From an uncultured Agathobaculum sp. (GTDB taxonomy: Bacteria; Bacillota; Clostridia; Oscillospirales; Butyricicoccaceae), in the NCBI GenBank assembly GCA_944376955.1, contig CALWEB010000005.1, positions 1 through 16,417 of the forward strand: 16,417 nucleotides of DNA. The letters run 5' to 3'. The translations under genes and the position numbers were made by a program. Below, in pieces: positions 1-6,932 of the stretch (the stretch's first letter is position 1; each line of letters starts with the position of its first letter). The notes under the pieces were generated by a model. The model saw only the letters and a list, made by a program, of their open reading frames with translations, was not told where the DNA came from and made no database searches.

Positions 1-1040
<1,040 letters not shown>

Positions 1041-1059
1041 TTATCGTTTGAAATGACAG

Positions 1060-1088
1060 AAAACAGCCCTGTAAAGGGCTGTTTTGGT
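1060..1088 (+). terminator. Rho-independent terminator after ftsZ
   Basis: An 11-bp perfect stem (1060-1070 with 1075-1085) has loop GTAA. The T residues of the right arm form the U-rich end; there is no long T run beyond it. It lies 20 bases after the ftsZ stop. Confidence 0.75.
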
Positions 1089-1132
1089 CTGAAAAGGCCT
1101 TGTAAAATTCTTGTAAAAGGAGTGTGATCACC

Positions 1133-1192
1133 GTGAGTGCGGACCCTCGAAGTAAGCAAAAAATACAAACTCGCGGTGGCGCTTCTGCGTAA
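1133..1192 (+). CDS. Possible 19-codon leader peptide upstream of corA
   Basis: A short ORF starts at GTG (1133) and ends at TAA (1190-1192), 22 bases before the corA start. It has a strong ribosome binding site, AAAAGGAG at 1115-1122, with 10 bases of spacing. The predicted peptide is MSADPRSKQKIQTRGGASA, basic and without a membrane segment. It contains CGA and ATA codons, which are likely rare in a GC-rich genome. The stop codon sits in the loop of a hairpin whose right arm can alternatively pair with the corA ribosome binding site. Leader peptides are known upstream of magnesium transporter genes in enterobacteria, but no homology is claimed here. It may be a chance ORF; the good ribosome binding site and its position are the only support. 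Confidence 0.35.
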   Translation: MSADPRSKQKIQTRGGASA

Positions 1193-1209
1193 AACCGCGG
1201 AAAGGCGGT
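1172..1209 (+). promoter_or_regulatory. Two mutually exclusive hairpins covering the corA ribosome binding site
   Basis: Hairpin A pairs CGCGGT (1172-1177) with ACCGCG (1194-1199), with an inner CGC/GCG helix (1180-1182 with 1187-1189). Hairpin B pairs ACCGC (1194-1198) with GCGGT (1205-1209) and would mask the corA Shine-Dalgarno AAAGGCGG (1201-1208). Both use the same segment 1194-1198, so only one can form at a time. This is the geometry of a translational attenuator. The pairings are seen in the sequence; the regulatory role is inference, and GC-rich sequence can produce such pairings by chance. Confidence 0.35.
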
Positions 1210-1214
1210 AAGAT

Positions 1215-2156
1215 ATGGTAGAATTTTACAAGACTGTGGATGGCCGGATTGCTGAGATCAGCGGCTTTGCAGAGGGCTGTTGGGTGAATATGGTGCATCC
1301 CAGTTCGGATGAACTGGAGGAGATTGCCCGCGCCGCGCATGTGGAAGAGGAATTTATCCGCGCTGCGCTCGACCCGGAGGAAAGCTCCCGTGTTGAAACC
1401 GAGGACGATCAGCTGTTGATGATCGTTGACATCCCAATGGTGGAAAAAAGCTCGGTGGAGGATGGCGGACAGATGTTCAGCACGCTGCCAATGGGCATTG
1501 TGGTGGCGCAGAACGCCGTCATTACGGTTTGTTTGGAAGACAGTATCATCCTGCGGTCGATTGCAGAAGGTGCGGTCAAAGGCGTCCATACGGCGCTGCG
1601 CACCCGCTTTGTGTTCCAGATCCTGCTGCGGGTAGCCGGGCGCTTCCTGAAAAACCTGCGCATGATCGAGCGCGACTTTACGCGCATTGAAAAGCGTTTG
1701 TATGACTCGCTGAAAAATGAGGAACTGATCCAGCTGCTTGGCCTGTCCAAGTCATTGGTATACTTCTCTGCATCCCTCAAGGGCAACGAAGTGACGATGG
1801 AAAAAGTGCTGCGCGGGCGTGTGCTCAAGCTGTACGAGGACGATCGCGATATTCTGGAAGATGCGCTGATCGAGATCCGGCAGGCCATCGAGATGGCCGG
1901 CATTTACTCAAGCATTTTGTCCGGCACGATGGATGCCTATGCTTCGGTCGTGTCTAATAACCTAAACATCATCATGAAGGTGCTCACGGTACTGACCATC
2001 ATCATGACGATCCCGAACATTATTTTTGGTTTCTATGGTATGAACATTGAGGGCGGTAACCTACCGGGTGATTTCGTTTGGTGGATTCCGTTGTTAATTT
2101 CGGTTGCTGCGTGCTTTTTCGCGTGGTTCATGCTCAAAAAGAAGAATCTGGACTGA
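1215..2156 (+). CDS. corA: CorA-family magnesium/divalent cation transporter
   Basis: CorA proteins are homopentameric inner-membrane channels that import Mg2+ (some also Co2+ or Ni2+). This protein has 313 residues, the normal size. It has a long cytoplasmic N-terminal part, a helical stalk, and two C-terminal membrane helices (about 253-274 and 289-308). The family signature GMN is at residues 275-277 (GFYGMNIEGGN). The loop after it lacks the classical MPEL sequence and reads NLPGDF, as in many Firmicute paralogues. A basic cytoplasmic tail (KKKNLD) follows the last helix. The ATG start at 1215 has AAAGGCGG at 1201-1208. It is a single-gene unit between two terminators. A possible leader ORF and two competing hairpins precede it. 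The exact metal cannot be told from sequence. Confidence 0.93.
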   Translation: MVEFYKTVDGRIAEISGFAEGCWVNMVHPSSDELEEIARAAHVEEEFIRAALDPEESSRVETEDDQLLMIVDIPMVEKSSVEDGGQMFSTLPMGIVVAQNAVITVCLEDSIILRSIAEGAVKGVHTALRTRFVFQILLRVAGRFLKNLRMIERDFTRIEKRLYDSLKNEELIQLLGLSKSLVYFSASLKGNEVTMEKVLRGRVLKLYEDDRDILEDALIEIRQAIEMAGIYSSILSGTMDAYASVVSNNLNIIMKVLTVLTIIMTIPNIIFGFYGMNIEGGNLPGDFVWWIPLLISVAACFFAWFMLKKKNLD

Positions 2157-2162
2157 TTTCCG

Positions 2163-2184
2163 GCGCCGCGTTTGCGGCGCTTTT
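2163..2184 (+). terminator. Rho-independent terminator after corA
   Basis: A 7-bp GC stem GCGCCGC/GCGGCGC (2163-2169 with 2174-2180) is followed by TTTT, just after the corA stop codon. Confidence 0.8.
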
Positions 2185-2205
2185 GGTTTTTCCGGGGAAA
2201 TAACG

Positions 2206-2232
2206 ACAGGGCGCGCAAGCTGCGCGCCCTGT
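2206..2232 (-). terminator. Hairpin at the end of the sigma/anti-sigma operon
   Basis: An 11-bp perfect GC-rich stem (2206-2216 with 2222-2232) lies just beyond the stop of the minus-strand anti-sigma gene. The T run downstream on the minus strand is weak, so termination strength is uncertain. Confidence 0.5.
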
Positions 2233-2239
2233 TTCGGGT

Positions 2240-3292
2240 TCATTCGTTTTTCCATACGAGGGGGATGGTCTGGCCGAAAATCGTGATGGATTCCATCTCT
2301 TCCAGTGGAATGATTTCCGGGAGCAGGCCGGTGTTAGAGTGGCCGATCTGCCATAGATCATAAGTTGTGCCATCCTTAAGCGTCAGGATCGGGGCGCTGC
2401 CTTCGGTGTAATATTGGTTGTCGTATTCATCCAAAATGCCGTCCAGGTACAGGTTTAAGTCGTCATCAAAGGTCATCTCCTTATCGTAATGCCATTCGAT
2501 GTGATAAAAGGCGGGGGTGAATGCGATGCTGTCGATCGTGACGTTCAGGTTGCCGTAGGGGATGACCTGACCAGCCTGTGCGTACACTGCGGTATCGGTG
2601 CTTTCCAGCGGAACCTCGATGACCCATTTGCCAGAAACAATAGTTGTGCCCTGACTAGAATCGTTGCCGTCCTGGACGTAATTCTGGATGTTGGAGAATG
2701 TGAAACGTGCAAGCTTGCCCTCCCACTGGTCTACATTACTCATATCCATTTCGATCCCAAAGAAAAACTGCGTCATATCGGTGTTGTAGCATGGCCCCCA
2801 AGCGCCGCTGATAAGCCGCCCGTCAAGCCGGGGTTCGACCTGCTCAAAGGTAAGAAAATCGGTCTGCGGCTCCTTCTGCAAATCGACGAACGGCGTGCCA
2901 TCTTCCTTGGTTGCAGAGAAGATGGCGTAGACGGTCTGTTCGTCGGCATAGATGCCGTCAAGCGAGACGGTCACTCCATGCTCGGTATCGCTAGCGCCGC
3001 TGGCGACGAAGCCGGTGTCTGCTTCAATGTCACCGCCGGGCTGGTTAAAAAATTCCGCAAGGCGTGCGCGGCCTGCGTCCGGGTCGGCAAAGTAGCCGAC
3101 AACTGCGCCTGCCGCCGCCGTAAAGGCAAGGACACATGCGGCTGCGGCCGCGATGCAGATCACCTTGCGTGGGTGCCGCCGCTTTTTGGGCTTTTGAGCG
3201 GTCTCAGCCGCTTGTTTCAGTCGTTGAATCAACATATCCTGTTCCTCCTCGGTAAAGTGCAGCGCATCGAGCGCATCGTTATATTGTCTCAT
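2240..3292 (-). CDS. DUF4179-type membrane anti-sigma factor
   Basis: This probably holds the ECF sigma factor encoded just upstream in an inactive state at the membrane. The start at 3292 (MRQYNDALDALHF) is chosen over an upstream in-frame Met because GGAGGG lies 8 bases before it and the longer N-terminus is low in coding character. The product is 350 residues. It has a short cytoplasmic part with acidic and lysine/arginine-rich stretches (1-43), one membrane helix (about 44-66, Ala-rich), then an extracytoplasmic domain of about 285 residues. This matches the layout of DUF4179 proteins that pair with ECF sigma genes in Firmicutes. It overlaps the sigma gene by 14 bases, which suggests translational coupling. 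The signal sensed by the outer domain is unknown. The family call is from architecture and context, not a search. Confidence 0.8.
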   Translation of the reverse strand: MRQYNDALDALHFTEEEQDMLIQRLKQAAETAQKPKKRRHPRKVICIAAAAACVLAFTAAAGAVVGYFADPDAGRARLAEFFNQPGGDIEADTGFVASGASDTEHGVTVSLDGIYADEQTVYAIFSATKEDGTPFVDLQKEPQTDFLTFEQVEPRLDGRLISGAWGPCYNTDMTQFFFGIEMDMSNVDQWEGKLARFTFSNIQNYVQDGNDSSQGTTIVSGKWVIEVPLESTDTAVYAQAGQVIPYGNLNVTIDSIAFTPAFYHIEWHYDKEMTFDDDLNLYLDGILDEYDNQYYTEGSAPILTLKDGTTYDLWQIGHSNTGLLPEIIPLEEMESITIFGQTIPLVWKNE

Positions 3293-3779
3293 ATTCGCTG
3301 CCCTCCAGTTCTTGTTTGAGTTTGGTACGGGCGCGGGCAAGCCGCTGCCGGATGGCGGCGGGTTTCGCCCCGACCATTGCTGCAATTTCTTCGGCGTTGT
3401 AGCCTTCATAATAACATAGATAGATGACCTCGCGGTACTTGACCGGCAAACGCTGTACCGTAGCTAACACGCCGGAATCCTCGGCAGATAAAAAGGGGAC
3501 TGCGTGTTCGATCAACTCGTCCAATGGGACAGAACGGCGGCGCCAGCCGCTATTAAGGACGTCCTTACACTCGTTGATCGTCATGCGGACGATGAAAGCG
3601 CGTGTTTCGCCTTCGCTGTCAAAGCGGCGGTCGCTTTGCAGCAGCTTAAGAAAAACGTTTTGACACACATCCTGCGCGTCCGCTCGGCCGAGCGAATAGG
3701 TAAAGCACAGCCGCAGGATCATATTGGAATATAACTGTACAAAAGCTGCGGCATCGGTGGCATCCCGCCAGACCGGCAT
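3279..3779 (-). CDS. ECF-type RNA polymerase sigma factor (sigma-70 family)
   Basis: This directs RNA polymerase to a small regulon, usually in response to envelope or extracellular stress. The product is 166 residues, the usual ECF size. Region 2 is near the N-terminus (LRLCFTYSLGRADAQDVCQNVFLKLL, with the D-A-x-D-x-x-Q-x-x-F pattern). Region 4 is at the C-terminus (LPVKYREVIYLCYYEGYNAEEIAAMVG followed by AIRQRLARARTKLK, the helix-turn-helix that reads the -35 element). Two in-frame ATGs are possible. The first (3788) directly abuts AAAGGGG, while the second (3779) has 9-base spacing and is preferred. The gene is first in a two-gene operon with its anti-sigma factor. An ECF-like promoter lies upstream, fitting autoregulation. 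Confidence 0.88.
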   Translation of the reverse strand: MPVWRDATDAAAFVQLYSNMILRLCFTYSLGRADAQDVCQNVFLKLLQSDRRFDSEGETRAFIVRMTINECKDVLNSGWRRRSVPLDELIEHAVPFLSAEDSGVLATVQRLPVKYREVIYLCYYEGYNAEEIAAMVGAKPAAIRQRLARARTKLKQELEGSEYETI

Positions 3780-3800
3780 GACGATCATCCCCTTTCACTA

Positions 3801-3831
3801 GGATAACGATTGATCGCCGTGTTGTGTGACA
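3801..3831 (-). promoter_or_regulatory. Candidate autoregulatory ECF promoter of the sigma gene
   Basis: On the minus strand, TGTCACA (3831-3825) and CGTTATCC (3808-3801) are separated by 16 bases. The second element lies 22 bases before the start codon. The CGT-containing -10 is typical of ECF promoters. The -35 is a guess, as the specificity of this sigma factor is unknown. Confidence 0.3.
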
Positions 3832-3887
3832 AAACAGCGGCATTTTTTAATCTTAATGATTTCTTGCGGAAATGGATGGAGGAAGTA

Positions 3888-3896
3888 TGCTATACT
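3888..3896 (+). promoter_or_regulatory. Possible extended -10 promoter
   Basis: TGC-TATACT forms an extended -10 element pointing towards the glycosyltransferase gene, about 210 bases upstream of it. No matching -35 was found at 17 bases. If used, it would give a long leader that includes a six-codon ORF (3997-4017). Between 3789 and 4017 no convincing gene is visible. Confidence 0.3.
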
Positions 3897-4017
3897 GCGA
3901 TTATGGCAACGAAACAATGTGACAGAAAACAGTGATGAAAATTGCAGAAAAATTCGCCGTTTTTTTGTGCGAACAGAGAAAAATAGGGGTAAACAGATGA
4001 AAAAAATGAAAAAGTAG

Positions 4018-4045
4018 TTGCATTAAACGGGAATAGTGCTATGAT
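4018..4045 (+). promoter_or_regulatory. Sigma-A promoter of the glycosyltransferase gene
   Basis: TTGCAT (4018-4023), 16-base spacer, TATGAT (4040-4045). The predicted start site near 4052 leaves a leader of about 55 bases containing AAGGAG at 4088-4093. Confidence 0.65.
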
Positions 4046-4106
4046 ATTACAAGGAAAAAACGGGATGAAAATGATTGGACAAAGATGAAGGAGACAAAGG
4101 ATTGAT

Positions 4107-5390
4107 ATGCTTCGTTTTTTAGAAAGTGTGCAATTTGTTTTATTCATATTTTTCACAGCCGCTTACGCTTATCAGATGGTTTATCTGGTTGTTGGCCTGA
4201 TCGGGAAAGGCCGTCAGGGAAAGCAGGATGCCAAATTGCACCGCTATGCTGCGATCATTGCGGCGCGCAATGAAGAAGGGGTGATCGGGGATCTGATCCA
4301 AACCATTAAAGCACAGGATTATCCAAAAGAGTTATTGGATGTTTTTGTCATTGCGGATAACTGCACGGATGGCACGGCAGAGGTTTCCCGTAAAGCGGGC
4401 GCAATCGTATACGAGCGCTTTAATAAGGTGCAGGTTGGCAAGGGCTATGCGCTTGATTATCTGTTCCACCGCATTTTTGAAGACCACGGCGAAAAAACCT
4501 ACGACGGCTTTTTCGTGTTTGACGCGGACAATCTGGTTGACCCCAAATTTGTCCGTGAGATGAACAAGATGTTCGATACCGGCGAGTATGTGGCATTAAC
4601 CAGCTATCGCAATTCGAAAAACTTCTGTGACAACTGGATTTCTGCGGGCTATGCGCTTTGGTTCCTGCGGGAGGCGCGCTTCCTCAACCGTCCGCGCACC
4701 CAGTTGGGCATCAACTGTGCTGTTTCTGGCACGGGCTTCCTTGTGGCCGGTGATGTAATCCGCGAGGAGGGCGGCTGGCCTTACCATCTGCTGACCGAGG
4801 ATATTGAATTTTCGATTGCTTGCGCGGCGCGCGGCCGGAAAATCGGATACTGCGGAACGGCGGTCATTTACGATGAGCAGCCGGTCCTGTTCCGGCAGTC
4901 TTGGGATCAGCGTCTGCGCTGGAGCAAGGGCTTTTATCAGGTCGATGCGAAATATACCGCGCCGCTGCTGCGTGGCTGCCTGCGCGGCGGCAAAAAGGGT
5001 ATGTCCTGCTATGACATGTTGATGACGGTGGCACCTTGCAATCTGGTGACGATCGGTGTGTTGGGGCTGGCGCTGTTTGCCTGCCTGAGCAGCCTGTCGC
5101 AGCCCGCGTTTATTACATATCGCGTGCTGCGCATGTTGGGACGGATTATTTGGGCAACGATCAAGGGCATTTCGTTCAGCCTGTTTTTGTTCGGCGCGTT
5201 TACCATGGCAACCGAATGGAAACAGATCAAGGGAGACGCATGGAAGAAAATTGCTTATGTCTTTACGTTCCCGCTGTTCATGTTGACCTATATCCCGATT
5301 TCGCTGGCTGCGCTGGTTGGCAAAGTGGAGTGGAAGCCCATTCATCACGGTCTGGCTGCCAAAACACCGAACGAAAACGAACGGGCATAA
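4107..5390 (+). CDS. Membrane-bound family 2 glycosyltransferase
   Basis: The 427-residue protein transfers sugar from a nucleotide-sugar donor, probably to build a polysaccharide or glycolipid at the cell envelope. An N-terminal membrane helix (about 8-32) is followed by a cytoplasmic GT-A domain. Within it are AAIIAARNEE (48-57), ADNCTDGT (83-90), the metal-binding DxD (FDADN, 138-142), the acceptor motif SGTGF (207-211), TED (230-232, the likely catalytic base) and QRLRW (268-272). QxxRW is typical of processive enzymes such as cellulose, hyaluronan and poly-GlcNAc synthases. C-terminal membrane helices follow (about 305-330, 347-370 and 385-412). It stands alone between its own promoter and a terminator, so no neighbour reveals the product. 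The family is sure; substrate and processivity are inferred. Confidence 0.88.
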   Translation: MLRFLESVQFVLFIFFTAAYAYQMVYLVVGLIGKGRQGKQDAKLHRYAAIIAARNEEGVIGDLIQTIKAQDYPKELLDVFVIADNCTDGTAEVSRKAGAIVYERFNKVQVGKGYALDYLFHRIFEDHGEKTYDGFFVFDADNLVDPKFVREMNKMFDTGEYVALTSYRNSKNFCDNWISAGYALWFLREARFLNRPRTQLGINCAVSGTGFLVAGDVIREEGGWPYHLLTEDIEFSIACAARGRKIGYCGTAVIYDEQPVLFRQSWDQRLRWSKGFYQVDAKYTAPLLRGCLRGGKKGMSCYDMLMTVAPCNLVTIGVLGLALFACLSSLSQPAFITYRVLRMLGRIIWATIKGISFSLFLFGAFTMATEWKQIKGDAWKKIAYVFTFPLFMLTYIPISLAALVGKVEWKPIHHGLAAKTPNENERA

Positions 5391-5400
5391 AGTGATAGAA

Positions 5401-5435
5401 AAAGACTGCTGCAATCATTGCAGCAGTCTTTTTTT
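5401..5435. terminator. Bidirectional terminator between convergent genes
   Basis: A perfect 11-bp stem GACTGCTGCAA/TTGCAGCAGTC (5404-5414 with 5418-5428) is flanked by A and T runs on both sides. It serves the glycosyltransferase gene on plus and the HEPN operon on minus. Confidence 0.85.
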
Positions 5436-5442
5436 ACACGTG

Positions 5443-5880
5443 TCATTCAATGTGATGCGGCCGTCCGCTTGCATATAACTCACGGCGGATGGCGGCAAAC
5501 ATGCGCTCTGCCATGTCCAGATAACGCCGGATTTCCATTTCGTCAATTTCAAACGGCAGGTCGGTTGGGTATCGGGTTTCAATATACAGGTCATTGAGTG
5601 CGGCGCTCTCGTCCAGATATTCAGAGAAGGCGTCTGCATCCTGCTGGATGGCCTGCCGGCACAGATAGGTGAGGTTGTGGCCGTCAAAATGGCGGCCGGT
5701 GCGGAACAACAAATAGCCTTTGAGGGCTTTTTCAATCGCCTGCTGGCAGTGAAAAGCAATGTTGTAGTGGTCGCCGCCGTAGGTCAGCAGCAGCCGCGCG
5801 CATTGCAGGTCGCAGAGTGCTTTGTCCAGCCACTTGTAATAGAAATGGCTGTCCGATGCGCCTTTACGTCTCCGACTCAT
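5443..5880 (-). CDS. HEPN-domain protein (partner of an MNT-like protein)
   Basis: The 145-residue all-alpha protein has the features of the HEPN family usually encoded beside minimal nucleotidyltransferases. These are FHCQQAIEKALKGYL (43-57), HNL (68-70) at the place of the usual HDL, and TRYPTD (102-107), matching the conserved RYP segment. An Arg-x4-His pattern (R63, H68) is present, the RNase motif type of HEPN toxins, but the usual RX4HXY tyrosine position is Leu70. It overlaps the preceding MNT-like gene by 17 bases and is the last gene of a four-gene operon. Known MNT/HEPN pairs act as toxin-antitoxin systems in which MNT modifies the HEPN tyrosine. Whether this one is a toxin cannot be decided from sequence. 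Confidence 0.85.
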   Translation of the reverse strand: MSRRRKGASDSHFYYKWLDKALCDLQCARLLLTYGGDHYNIAFHCQQAIEKALKGYLLFRTGRHFDGHNLTYLCRQAIQQDADAFSEYLDESAALNDLYIETRYPTDLPFEIDEMEIRRYLDMAERMFAAIRRELYASGRPHHIE

Positions 5881-6175
5881 AAATCACCTGGCCTTTCCGG
5901 GCGATCCAAGCTGCGTAAGAGGTTTCGTCCTCCAGCAGGTCTGCCCACTCCTCGGCAGTGTAGATACTCAAATTCACAGGTACTTCCACGGAAAGCGCCA
6001 AATGCAGCTGCGGGCGCAAATGGCGGCAGTCGGTTCCATCCGGCACGATCACACAAAGGCTGAACGACTTGAGTTTGCCGGTGGCCATGGTGCGTTTTTC
6101 TGCAAACAAGATGATCCGGTGCGGTTGGCAGACACGCAGAATGTCCGTCACCGCTTGCTGAATGGATGCGGTCAT
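5864..6175 (-). CDS. Degenerate minimal nucleotidyltransferase (MNT)-like protein
   Basis: The 103-residue protein aligns by eye with MNT proteins: RIILF (20-24) before the catalytic loop, and a C-terminal IYTAEEWADLL...ARKGQVIYE tail typical of the family. The catalytic motifs are lost. The GSxxRG loop reads AEKRTMATG, and the metal-binding DxD of SDIDLLVI is replaced so that both Asp become Ser (S37, S39 in KSFSLCVI). It should therefore not transfer nucleotides. The start at 6175 has GGAGGG 8 bases upstream, inside the end of the thioesterase gene, and the two genes are 3 bases apart. It is presumably the partner of the overlapping HEPN protein, as a binding-only antitoxin or scaffold. The family call is by eye and by context. 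Confidence 0.72.
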   Translation of the reverse strand: MTASIQQAVTDILRVCQPHRIILFAEKRTMATGKLKSFSLCVIVPDGTDCRHLRPQLHLALSVEVPVNLSIYTAEEWADLLEDETSYAAWIARKGQVIYESET

Positions 6176-6178
6176 GGG

Positions 6179-6910
6179 TTATCCCTCCTGCACGGTGAAA
6201 GGCGTCAGGGTTGCAAGCGCCTCAAAGTGTGATTTGCCGTCCGACTCGCCGCGCACATAGCGTGCGCCGTCTACGGTGCCGCAGAGCAATTCCAGATGCT
6301 CGCCAAAGGCGGTTTCCGCGGTATAGTTGACCTGCAGGGAGGAGATAAAGCCCGGTTGCCGCTGTAAGTCGAGCGCATCCGAAATCAGTTCAACAATGCG
6401 CACATTGTTGACGTGGTTGTTGACATCCAGATCGGAATACTGCACGGTATGGACGTGGTGCGGGCGCACCGTGTCACAGGACAGCTTGGGAAGCGGTTCA
6501 AACAAATCCCCGCGCGCTGTGTGCAGGTAGCTTTCGGCGGCCGGAAAAGCGCTGGGGCGGAGAATGCGGTGTGAAACGGGATCCAGCGTCACCCACATGG
6601 ACTGCGCGTCCCCCACTTGCTGCTCGTCCGCAAAAAACGCGAAGCAGCGGTACCAGCTGGCGCCGCGGATGCCGGGGCACCAGGTTTCACAGCGGATCCG
6701 CTCATACGGGCGCAGGGGGCGCGTCAGGCGCGCTTTCATGCGCGAGAGCACCCACAGGATATTCAGCTCATCCGAAGCCAAATGCAGCGATTCTGCGTGA
6801 ACTGTGGCCGCGTCCTGCATGACCAGCCAGAGAAAGGATGGCTTGGCAATGCCGCGGTTGTCAATGTGTCCGTAGTTGATTTCATATTCACGGGAAAGAA
6901 GATCAGCCAA
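6179..6910 (-). CDS. Acyl-ACP thioesterase (FatA/FatB-like)
   Basis: This hydrolyses acyl-acyl carrier protein to free fatty acid, ending or diverting fatty acid synthesis in the cytosol. The 243-residue double-hotdog protein is normal for bacterial members. The second half carries VQYSDLDVNNHVNNVRIVEL, matching the plant and bacterial catalytic segment DxNxHVNN with D162, N164 and H166. The N-terminal half begins with the usual REYEINYGHIDNRG. Translation starts at TTG (6910), as no ATG fits and GAGGAGG lies 10 bases upstream. It is 22 bases after the GHL10 gene and 3 bases before the MNT-like gene. Such enzymes in gut Clostridia can release medium or long acyl chains; chain length cannot be predicted here. 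Confidence 0.9.
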   Translation of the reverse strand: MADLLSREYEINYGHIDNRGIAKPSFLWLVMQDAATVHAESLHLASDELNILWVLSRMKARLTRPLRPYERIRCETWCPGIRGASWYRCFAFFADEQQVGDAQSMWVTLDPVSHRILRPSAFPAAESYLHTARGDLFEPLPKLSCDTVRPHHVHTVQYSDLDVNNHVNNVRIVELISDALDLQRQPGFISSLQVNYTAETAFGEHLELLCGTVDGARYVRGESDGKSHFEALATLTPFTVQEG

Positions 6911-6932
6911 AGGAAAAACGCCTCCTCATCAA

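Noticed and set aside
1086..1214. M-box or other known magnesium riboswitch upstream of corA
   Set aside because: The leader is too short and lacks the conserved M-box core. Only simple hairpins and the small ORF are visible.
2489..3319. 276-residue open frame opposite the anti-sigma gene
   Set aside because: It is antisense to a gene with a clear membrane-protein layout and a paired sigma factor. It has no motif or ribosome binding site.
3293..3409. 39-residue N-terminal extension of the anti-sigma protein
   Set aside because: It overlaps the sigma gene, is Pro- and Gly-rich without family character, and GGAGGG supports the start at 3292.
3997..4017. Six-codon ORF MKKMKK with AGGGGT ribosome binding site
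   Set aside because: It is too short to judge, and its last codons run up to the -35 of the glycosyltransferase promoter, so it is probably chance in an A-rich stretch.
4596..5414. 272-residue open frame opposite the glycosyltransferase gene
   Set aside because: It is a shadow frame antisense to well-conserved GT2 motifs and has no domain of its own.
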